DNA of 64,000 nucleotides, from NCBI RefSeq assembly GCF_026914185.1, contig NC_070573.1, forward strand, positions 4,333,501-4,397,500. The letters run 5' to 3'. Made by a program: the position numbers and the translations under genes. Positions within the stretch are counted from its first letter, which is position 1, and each line of letters opens with the position of its first letter. The notes beneath the pieces are model-generated. The model had not been told where the DNA came from and searched no databases. It worked only from the letters and a program-made list of their open reading frames with translations. Source of the stretch: Puccinia triticina (lineage: Eukaryota; Basidiomycota; Pucciniomycetes; Pucciniales; Pucciniaceae). Of the stretch, positions 33,916 through 42,250 are shown piece after piece.

Positions 33916-36900
33916 TTTTGCTCCTCCAAAACCTCGCGCGAAAAATACTTCTTGACTTGATCGGCCGCGAAGCACCTCTTCAGCTCGGTGCCGTCCAACT
34001 CAGCCAAAATGTAAGAGCCTCCCTCGACTTGACGGACGACGCGGTAAGGCCCATTCCACCGATGGGCGAATAACTGACCCCACTGTGTTTCTAGCGACCG
34101 GTTATACGCCATGACCATTTCCCCCGGTGCGAGAGCTCCGCGCAGCCGGCCGGAACGCTTGTCGGTCCAATATCGGACTGACTCGCGGCGTGCCTCCATC
34201 ATTTTGCGATGGGCTATGCCCCGCGTCTCTTCGCTTCTCTCCAGCTGAATCGACCTAGCCGCCAGAAGATCCAAGGTTGTTCGTACCGATTCCCAGTCCA
34301 CGCCGAGATAGGACTCCATTTCCAGGTCAATGGGCAATACTGCCCGTTGTCCGAAAAGCAACTCGTATGGGGAGTACCCCGTGGTGCGCTTGGTCGAGAG
34401 CGTGTCCCCGCTCGACCATGCCCTGCCCCTCCGGGTAGTAGGGTGTGGATACTCGGTGCTGTCCTGGTAAAGCGCGCAGCATGTCCGCCAACGCACCGCC
34501 AAACTCTGAGCCGCCGTCGGTGGAATAGGATTGAGCCGGCCCATAACGCATTGTCCAATGTTCCTGGAGGAAAGAGGCCACCGCCTCGGAAGTGAGATTA
34601 TTTAAGTTCTTAGCCTCTACCCAGCCAGAGAAATCGTCCCGTGCAACTATGAGATACTTAGCTCCGCCTGCCTTCAAGTGCACGGCATCCATTGCCACTC
34701 GTCCAAACACCGTGGACTCTCCTGTTGGGTACCGCTGCTCCAAAGGCCATCGGAGACTGCGCCTCTGACAGGCGTCGCAGCTTTGACACCAGCGCGCCAC
34801 GGATTGCTTCAAAGAGGGCCACCAGAAACGCTCCGAGACCCGCCTATAGGTTTCCGTCACTCCTCTATGGCCCAAATTCTCGTGTAACTGCCGAAGAACT
34901 TCTTCCTGTTTAGCGGGAATAGTGATGACAATCCTGGGAAGCGGGCTGCCCCTCTTCATAAGCCTGCCGTTCTGAAGGAAAAAATCCGTTGATCTTCTCT
35001 TTAAGGCGCGAAATTCCTCAGCTTCCATTCCCGGAGGTTTAATCAACGTCGATAGGAACAGCTCCATTTGACGCCAATACCCTTCTTGGTAGCCCGAGTA
35101 CCCTCCTGCCTCTGCCGCGAATGAATACACCGGCCGGATCAAAGGAGATTCTTCGTCAAAATCGGATGGAGGATCTGATTCGTCGTCTCCCCGCGGGCGG
35201 CGGGAAAGGCCATCGGGCATGGTGAAAGACTTGCCAGGACGATGTACTACCTCGAAGGAGAATAACTGAATGAACGCTACCCAGCGCGTCATTGGCGCGT
35301 TCGGTAGAATAGGGGCGTTGATCATCTGAATCAATGACTGGGCGTCTACCTGCAGTTCGAAGTACTGGCCCCACAGAACCGTCTGGAGCTTCTTCAGGAT
35401 TCTGGCTACCCCACATAGCTCCAGCTTAGACTGAGAATAGCGCGACTCTACATCAGAAAAAAGGAGGGATTCGTAGAGGGCCGGGCGATCGAGGCCATTG
35501 TCGTCAGCCTGAGTGAGAACGGCGCCAGCGGCGCGATAGCTGGAGTCAACGGCAAGCTTAAGTTTTCCGGCGTTGGGCCCGTAGTCGATTTTGACGAGCA
35601 CGATATCTTTGCCCACCAGCTCCTTGAGCTCCTGAAAGGCTTCTTCGCAGTCTTCGGTCCAATCCCATTCCGAGTCCTTGCGCGTCAAACGCCTTAAGGG
35701 CAGGCAAATCTGGGACAGTGAGGGAATAAAGATCCTGACATAGACGACGACCCCGAGGAAACCTCGAACTTCGGTAGCGTTGACGGGAGTTGGCCACGAT
35801 GTGATCTTGTTGACTTTACTAGCAGCCATTTAGCGGCCTGCCTTACAGACTACATGGCCTACAATCTCTAAAGCGGGTACGCAGGCAGCAAGCTTCGAAG
35901 CCGAAACCGTCAAGCCCGACTCCTCAATCCGAAACAGAATGCGCTCCAGAACTTCAGAGTACTCCCAAATGAAGCGTCGGATTCCGCAACTCCAAGATAG
36001 CGTCTCGTTGCCGTAATCGGATTTTGGGCCTTTGATACCCCCATCATCGATGAAGATGCCGGCGTGCTCAGGGATCTCATCCTGCAATATCCAAACCATT
36101 TGCGCCTGGTAGACTGCCACGGAATTCGTGGCTCCTTGAGGGAGCCGGGTCAACTGAAACCGACCTAGAGGCGTGTCGAAAGTAGTCAAAGGCCGAGAAA
36201 TGGGATGTAGCGCTTGCTCGTCGTAGCCGCCCATAATATCACCAAGACCATAACACGCGCGGCCTGAGAAAGACTCCACGAATTCCTCCGTAGCGGGCGG
36301 GACCCCTGCGTCCCGGATCGTAACTTTATTCAACGGTTGGAGATCGTGTACCACCCGAAGTTTGCCGTTTCCCTTGAGTACACAGAAGACCGGGCTCGAA
36401 TAGCTCGACGTTGACTGCTCGTACAAGCCATTTCGAACTCTTTCCCGGATGATGCGGATATAATCTTCGGCCTTGGCGGCCGGAATCGGAATCTTTCTCT
36501 TCTGCCAAGGTTCGTGTTCAACGACGGGTATGATGTAGGGGAGTCCGTAGGTCTCCTTCAGCAGTCCGCGCTCATCCTCGGTGAAGGCGATGGCGAGGTT
36601 GCGTTCCGCCAGGACGTTCTTAATCAAAGACAATTCGTCCGGATAGAGCCAACCCTCCGGGCCAAAGTTAACCACCGAAAGACGCTCCTCGGTTACTCGA
36701 CCCTTGGGTACAAACGGTCCGGCTAGAGAGCGAGATAAGCCTTGATACGGGTCACGTGAAAGAGGCGGGCGGCGAAGCGGTGGGTTCAACTCCTGTGGCA
36801 TAGGCTGATTCACCGGTTTGACCTTCTTGGCGACCGGTTTGTACTTGGCCGCCAACGCCAAGTAGCCGCCCTCCTTCCATGATCGCGCCAAATCCACCTG

Positions 36901-36974
36901 CGCGTTGTACCGGAGCCCAGAATCCATGAGAAGACGCGTCCAATGCTCCGCCCAACTCCCGAATGCCGACTTAT

Positions 36975-37086
36975 CTGAAAAGGAGAGTCCGTCCGGGAAG
37001 TCTTTGCTCACGTATGTGGCACGCGGCAGGGTTTTCGACAACGGGGAAGCATCACGCCTCGGAGGCGCATATTGGTGGGAACTTAC
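36975..37086 (-). repeat. Intron-like repeat D with acceptor
   Basis: Donor AAA/GTAAGTTCC at 37086; the shared block ends at 37006 (GTGAGC), and a pyrimidine tract with acceptor CCTTTTCAG ends at 36975. Its 81-bp shared part is almost identical to repeat C. It is also open in the pol frame, so unspliced translation is possible. Confidence 0.6.
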
Positions 37087-37217
37087 TTTCACGCCATATG
37101 CCCTCCACAACGGACCGAACATTACAATTCCTCCTTCACATTCCATTCCAAGAGAGCATAGTTTAAGCTCGTTGCGGAGCTCCGCTCCGCACACCGCGCC
37201 TCCTGTTGCGCCAGGTC

Positions 37218-37329
37218 CTGCAAGGAAAGCACCAAAATCCGGGTGGTGGCTCACCAGAGTGGCACGGGGTAGGGTTTTCGACAACGGGGAAGCATCACGC
37301 CTCGGAGGTGCATATTGGTGGGAACTTAC
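37218..37329 (-). repeat. Intron-like repeat C with acceptor
   Basis: Donor AACAAA/GTAAGTTCC at 37329, shared block to 37249, then TTTCCTTGCAG ending at 37218. Splicing would shift the pol frame and meet a stop, so if it is an intron it belongs to a different transcript or has decayed. Confidence 0.55.
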
Positions 37330-37681
37330 TTTGTTACTCCCAATCCTCCGTGGTATCTCCGAATCCAATTTACGTGTTCGGGCCTCTGTTTCCACGGAAA
37401 TTAGTTTCTCCTCTTCACGGAGGTTGTCATCAGACAAAAATAGTTTACCCTCGTCACGGAGGCCGTCATAAGACGTAATTAGTTTAGCCTCTTCGCGGAG
37501 GAGGAGTAGTTTATTCTCTTTGCGGAGACTTTCGTAGTTCGAATCTTGGGACTTCTCCTGAAACGAGAATTGAGGACTTGAAGAGGGTTCCCGTGATGGG
37601 GCTGAGGCCTCCTTGTAACGAATCGAGGATAGTTTATTCTCTTCTCGGAGACTTTGATCTGAGGTTGAAGGGTTGACGGTA

Positions 37682-37782
37682 CTGGAAAAGAAGGAGGGCG
37701 AACAGGGGCGGCTCACAGCGTGGCATGTAATGTTTTCGACGCGCGTAGAGATGCCCGGAGGTGCACAATGGATGGGACTTAC
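37682..37782 (-). repeat. Intron-like repeat B with acceptor
   Basis: Donor GTAAGTCCC at 37782, shared block to 37711, then CTTCTTTTCCAG ending at 37682. Close to repeat A at most positions. Confidence 0.6.
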
Positions 37783-38057
37783 TTCTGTCCCGCTAATGCC
37801 CCACGGAATACCCTTTTTCTCCTCTCCCGCACCTCTCCTAATGTACAATTGAGACTTGAAACTGGGATGAAACTGAGAACCGATCTTCTTTTTGCTGTTT
37901 TTGATTATCTGTGAATGTTTTTTGGGTTTGATGATTTGGTGACTGAAAGAAGAAGTGAAAAGAAAACCGGGACAATGATACTCTGAGAGATGAGTCGATT
38001 CGACGGCGAGAGTTCGAGCATCTAGATTAAAACTGCCGTGTACCGAACCAACTGCGC

Positions 38058-40217
38058 TCATAAAAAAGGACGATCCTCCGAAGAATCGTCGGGGAGCCGC
38101 GCCACATGAGTGAGCACCGCCTTACGACCCTGACCTGGAAAATCACGCTCCCATCGACCTGAACCAGTCGAACACAAGGAGACCTCGATGTTTCTTCCAG
38201 TAGCGTCCGGTATGATAAGCTTCTCGCCTGATTGGGGTGAGAACGCCAATGTAGCAGCAACATCCATTAAGAAAGGCCGACCTAAGATCAGCGGCCCGTC
38301 CATCTTTGTGATCCAAAAGTGACACGTCTTCACCAACGATTTGCCGATCCGGACCTGCACGTCTTCGGCTACACCCATCAATTCACAGGCCTGGTTGTTA
38401 ATACCGTAGACCGCCGATGCAAAGTTAACGCGAGGGCTCAGATTAAACTTGTTGGCCATGGCGTCCGAAATCAGATTCAATTGAGAGCCCGAGTCGATAA
38501 GGGGAGACGCTGAAGTCTCGTCGTCCCCAATGAGACACGGCAAATATCCCAGAGGGCAGGAGTAAAGGTTTGGGTCGGTTCCCAGATCCCTGTCAGAGAC
38601 CTCAGCCAACGTGCCGGAGTTCACCTTCAGCTCTTCGGTTCCAACTTCCACGCGCCGTCTAGATACCCATTTCTTCATGCCTTCGGCTATAGAGGGAGAG
38701 ATCGCCATGAGTTCCGATACCGTGATGTCGGGCACCTTCAACACGGCGATCTTTCGCAATACGCCGTCAACCGCATTCGGGTGTTCGCGCGAGACCTCTC
38801 TTTCAAAGCGCACTTTCGGACCAGCAGCCTTTGTAGGCGTAGGCGGAGTCGTAGGGCGATTGGGAGACAGCTCGTGCGTTGGGTCGCCTCCAGGACTGCG
38901 CTCGAAAAGCTCCGCCTCCTCATCCATCGCACTTCTGTCCTCGGGAACAGGCGGGGTTGGTGCTCGGCGGATAGGGCGCTTCACGGCACTGAGAGGGACG
39001 GCTGGGGCCTTATAAGGCTTCGAGTCTTCATGCCGCTTCCTTCCCGCCGGGTCGGCCTCATAAACTCCTGAGAATGACTGAGACGATACTGCTGGCGGGT
39101 ACCAAGGTTGAAGAGAACCACAACCAACTTTAAATCCTGCAACGGGCTCCGTCGTCGCCTGACTTGCGGCAGCTCGAGTAGGTTGGAACGACGCTACCAC
39201 GTGGCGAATCGGCCTGGTAGAGTCCCAAGGTATCAACGCTCCGTTCGGCAAGAAAAAATTCGTGCCCTTCTGCTCTACGAGGTTGTCGTCCTTATCCTTC
39301 TGAAGCTCGAAACAACGCGCGGTCCTGTGTCCCTCCCGGTGACAGTAAAAGCACACCATCGGACCCCTCGGATTCTGCGACTGTGATGGTTTGGCGGGTA
39401 CCGAGGCTAGCTTCTGGTCGAGCTTCTGTTCAAACGCCTCAAACATTTTTGACAGCTCGTCCATAGTTGGGGCGGGCTTTGGTGGGGCCGCTACCGCCTT
39501 CGGGCGCTTCTCCTCTCCCATCCTCTGCATGATCCCATTCGCCTCGGCCAAGGTCGCGGGTGCCACTGGTTTCGACGCCTTCGAATCCTCAAAAATCAGT
39601 GCTGTCTGCCTTCTCATTACTTCGGTGATTGCCGCCTTGAGAACCTCGAACTTCGGTAACTTAAAGCGGTTGTCGGCTGTCGTGATCATCGTGTTGTCTT
39701 TAAGAAGCTGATCTCGGATTCGATCCTGAACGGCTAACGAGAACGACTGATAGTAGTCGTTACGAATCTCCTCCACGGACTCGATATGATCCTTGGCGAG
39801 AAGATAGGCTTGGATGGGCTCCCAATGCTTCCTAAAGGCCTGATAGTCCTCAATGGAGGAAACTCCTCCGCGCGCAACCCATCCCTCCGTCAAAACTTTG
39901 ATGTCACGCGCCGTAAATTTCGCCGAGTCGATCTCTCCCCAGTACGACAGCATCGATGCCTTCAGCTTAGGCCAGTTCGGCGGCTCGTAGCCTTCCAGGG
40001 TCTCCAGAACGTCGAGGAGAGAGTCGTCCACAAAGAAAAACAGCTGCTCGGCCATATCTTGCCCGGACGCCTTGTCCAGCCGCGCGGCAACTTGATACTG
40101 GTGTAGAAAGCGTTCGACGTTTGTCCCATCAAACTTCAGGCTCTTCCCGTGCGGTGGTTTGATCTTCACGGCTTCCACGGCGGCAGGTTTGGCCATCTTG
40201 CTCTTGAAAATCTTCAC
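38058..40217 (-). CDS. Gypsy Gag with zinc knuckle and protease
   Basis: An intact frame of 719 codons. The N-terminal capsid-type region is followed by the zinc knuckle CFYCHREGHRTARC (CX2CX4HX4C, about residues 290-305). It continues through a proline-rich linker to an aspartic protease with LIDSGSQLNLISD (DSG, about residue 580). Gag forms the particle and binds RNA; the protease cuts Gag and Pol. The ATG at 40217 follows a possible 5' leader intron (repeat A). Its stop at 38058-38060 overlaps the pol ATG within ATGA, directly behind a slippery heptamer. Confidence 0.9.
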   Translation of the reverse strand: MKIFKSKMAKPAAVEAVKIKPPHGKSLKFDGTNVERFLHQYQVAARLDKASGQDMAEQLFFFVDDSLLDVLETLEGYEPPNWPKLKASMLSYWGEIDSAKFTARDIKVLTEGWVARGGVSSIEDYQAFRKHWEPIQAYLLAKDHIESVEEIRNDYYQSFSLAVQDRIRDQLLKDNTMITTADNRFKLPKFEVLKAAITEVMRRQTALIFEDSKASKPVAPATLAEANGIMQRMGEEKRPKAVAAPPKPAPTMDELSKMFEAFEQKLDQKLASVPAKPSQSQNPRGPMVCFYCHREGHRTARCFELQKDKDDNLVEQKGTNFFLPNGALIPWDSTRPIRHVVASFQPTRAAASQATTEPVAGFKVGCGSLQPWYPPAVSSQSFSGVYEADPAGRKRHEDSKPYKAPAVPLSAVKRPIRRAPTPPVPEDRSAMDEEAELFERSPGGDPTHELSPNRPTTPPTPTKAAGPKVRFEREVSREHPNAVDGVLRKIAVLKVPDITVSELMAISPSIAEGMKKWVSRRRVEVGTEELKVNSGTLAEVSDRDLGTDPNLYSCPLGYLPCLIGDDETSASPLIDSGSQLNLISDAMANKFNLSPRVNFASAVYGINNQACELMGVAEDVQVRIGKSLVKTCHFWITKMDGPLILGRPFLMDVAATLAFSPQSGEKLIIPDATGRNIEVSLCSTGSGRWERDFPGQGRKAVLTHVARLPDDSSEDRPFL
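38061..38067 (-). promoter_or_regulatory. Probable -1 frameshift heptamer (gag-pol)
   Basis: The minus strand reads T TTT TTA in gag phase, immediately followed by the gag stop TGA. This is the X XXY YYZ pattern used for -1 frameshifting, the same heptamer as in HIV-1. A -1 slip places the ribosome exactly in the pol frame (next codon ATG). Termination-reinitiation at the overlapping ATGA is the alternative. Confidence 0.65.
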
Positions 40218-40223
40218 GCTGAC

Positions 40224-40322
40224 CTAACAGGGAAGGCGGAATGACGGGAAGGCTCACAGAGTGGCAGGTAATGCTTTCGACGGCGTAGAGATGCCCGGAG
40301 GTGCACAATGGATGGGACTTAC
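40224..40322 (-). repeat. Intron-like repeat A, gag leader
   Basis: Donor GTAAGTCCC at 40322, shared block to 40252, acceptor CCCTGTTAG at 40224, only a few bases before the gag ATG at 40217. It would make a 99-nt leader intron. Confidence 0.6.
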
Positions 40323-40516
40323 TTTTATCCCTCCTATGCCCCGCGGCAGACGCCTAAAAATCTAAACAAAGATTCTTCCCGGCCTTGATCCTGAAACGAG
40401 GATCCTGAAACGTCTTCGGATAAAGCGGCAATCGACAATAATAAAAAAAACCAAAAGGAAAGAAAAGAAGAAAGAATCCAGCCTAAGACCACCAGTCCGT
40501 CTCAAAATCCTGAGCC

Positions 40517-40565
40517 GAGACTGTAAATCTTGAGGTCGCTGGTTCGATCCCGGCTCGGGGGACCA
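40517..40565 (-). other. Gypsy primer site carrying tRNA-Tyr 3' half
   Basis: The plus strand holds 49 nt matching the 3' part of a tRNA-Tyr(GUA): anticodon arm GAGACTGTAAATCTTGAG, T-arm GGTTCGATCCCGG, acceptor and CCA. The element, on the minus strand, reads the complement starting TGGTCCCCCGAGC two bases from the LTR, so tRNA-Tyr is the likely primer. CCA is not encoded in eukaryotic tRNA genes and no intron follows the anticodon, so this is a copy of mature tRNA. Confidence 0.75.
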
Positions 40566-40567
40566 AA

Positions 40568-41436
40568 TATGGACTCCTGTCAGGTCAGGGCCTGTGGCAG
40601 TCTGGTGAGGGGATAGTGCAGAATGCTGCCCTCGTCGGTGGTCTTGCGAGAAGTATTGGATAAGGGTCGAAAAGTGTGATAGCGGTTGGGGGGGGGGATT
40701 TGTTTGAGAGTGAACGAGGGGGTGGAATACCCTCGGCAGTTTGGTTGGATGGAAAACTCAGAAAAGAAACTCGGCGGGAAGCCGACGCTGTCGTTGGAAA
40801 CTCGGATAGTGCTCTAAAGAAATAAACTCGAGAAGCTCCGGTAATCAAAAACTCTGAAGTATGCGGGGCAGGATCTACACGGTCTGGGATCAATAAGCTC
40901 AAAACTCAAAAAGTGATGATATTCCTCGTGGTTCGGAGGTGGATACCATGCGGATCCTTCCTCCAAGTTCGGATGAACTTGGATTCAGGCCGCGACATGC
41001 TGCGCGACGAGCCCTTGTGCCCGCCGCGCCCGTACAACTAAGATGAGCAGGGAAGAGAGAACAACCAAAAGAGACAACAACCAACAAACAAGGCCAAGAA
41101 AACAAACAAACCAAAAAAAAACCAAACCTCCTCCAACTCAAAACCTTCCAACGCGCGCAAGGTAGAAACCGGAAAGAAAGACATGTGTAAAAGAAAGGAA
41201 AATAGAGGAATCAAAAACAAAACAAACTAACAAAAAAACAAGAAAAGAAAAGGAAGAAAGAAAGAAGAAAGGAAAAGGAAAGAAAGAGCCAGGACGGAGA
41301 GTTAGAGAAGGGGGAAAGATAGACCATGAAGAAAAGAAAATCCTGATACGTCTTGAGGATGTGGCGCCCGCCGCACGGTTGAGCCTTGAGATCTTGCCCG
41401 TGCATTTTCATCTTGAGTGCGCCCCAGAACTCCACA
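40568..41436 (-). repeat. Gypsy 5' LTR
   Basis: 869 bp, paired with 32880-33748. It lies directly before the tRNA-Tyr primer site on the minus strand. A purine-rich stretch (about 41200-41300) lies within it. Confidence 0.9.
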
Positions 41437-42250
41437 ACGTGTTGTCCCAAGAACCTGAGGGCATGTCCTTCTGACATGGCCCAAGGCCGAGCCGGGGCTC
41501 GGCCATGAGATGCAGGCCTGAGCAACGTAAGGGCAGCATGGAGGTCCCCAAGGGACGAACCAGCCCTCCCGCCCTCGGGGCGTAGTGGTCTTGAGACTCA
41601 TGGCTGGCAATCCAACAAATGGCGCGAGGGGGAGGAACCCTAGCCTAACTAAGCCTCTTGAACGGAGGGGGGGGCGGACCCCACGTCCCAAAAGAATCTC
41701 CGTAGGAGAGGCTTATGACTAATGTCGTAAATTTGGCCTGAGAGTTCTGGGCTTTTGTGGCTTTTCAACACTTTTTTTTCTTTTACCCCTCACACAACAA
41801 AAACCATACAAAACCAGGCGAAGCCGTGAAGGGCATGAATAGCCAACCATCTTAGCTTCCCGCTCCTGTTCTCAAAAAAAAAAAAAAGGACACCTGAGCT
41901 GGAATTGGCAAGAAATCTTAACAAGAGCCTGGTTTCCTCACATCCCATACTGCTTTCCGCCACAACTATGCGTAAAAGTGGTAGTATGTGTTTTCAGTGT
42001 ACCTCAATTGTTTGGCAAACCTTTGGTTGATAGTATAATGCAAGCCACCCATAACTAGATAACACCTTTGAAGAGTGTGATAATTGTAGTACATAACAGC
42101 TGGGAATTCAAGGCACCACTCCCCCTCTTAATCAGCTGGTGAACGTTATCAAAGAGAATCATCAACCCAGATAAAAGAATGCTACCCAAGGTGAATCAAA
42201 AACAACACTCTCCCATTCCAGATTGAGTCTGGTCCCCAACAGGCGTCAAT
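41437..42250. other. Spacer with GC palindromes and a mini element
   Basis: 41440-41640 is GC-rich with a palindrome GGCCGAGCCGGGGCTCGGCC. A mini inverted-repeat element lies at 41650-41715. The rest, upstream of the helicase, shows no recognisable terminal repeat. Confidence 0.4.
41650..41715. repeat. 66-bp mini inverted-repeat element
   Basis: Ends TAAGCCTCTTG and GGAGAGGCTTA; the right half (reverse complement) matches the left part of the copy at 7070, including TCCTACGGAGA. Confidence 0.6.

Larger units (their letters stand above)
33912..38061 (-). pseudogene. Gypsy pol: RT, RNase H, integrase
   Basis: It opens at 38061, in the -1 frame to gag. An N-terminal spacer (38061-36900) carries repeated LRxExKL motifs and three intron-like repeats. 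RT follows, with SPVFCVLKGNGKLRVVHDL and active site FIDDGG (about 36060). RNase H, the zinc finger (H..H..CQSCDACQ) and the integrase core (MDAVHLK, STDGGSEFGG, GQGMVERGH) lie in 35829-34400. A single TAA at about 35832 splits RT from RNase H in the same frame (GRC TAA then ATG). Near 34400 the frame shifts and consensus spacing suggests about 35 residues are lost before STKRTTGYSPYELLFGQ. The C-terminal integrase ends at 33912. A stop-restart at the TAA cannot be excluded. Confidence 0.85.
32880..41436 (-). mobile_element. Ty3/Gypsy retrotransposon, 8.6 kb
   Basis: Two LTRs of 869 bp bound the element and the 4-bp ACGT occurs on both outer sides (32876-32879, 41437-41440). On the minus strand the order is LTR, primer site, gag with protease, pol (RT, RNase H, integrase), polypurine tract, LTR. 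I count about six base differences between the LTRs, mostly C/T or G/A, so the insertion is recent. Gag is intact, but pol has an in-frame TAA and an integrase deletion with frameshift, so this copy is defective. Confidence 0.93.

Noticed and set aside
40486..40566. tRNA-Tyr gene
   Set aside because: Only the 3' half is present; the 5' acceptor strand and D-arm are missing, CCA is encoded, and it lies at the primer-site position of the Gypsy element.
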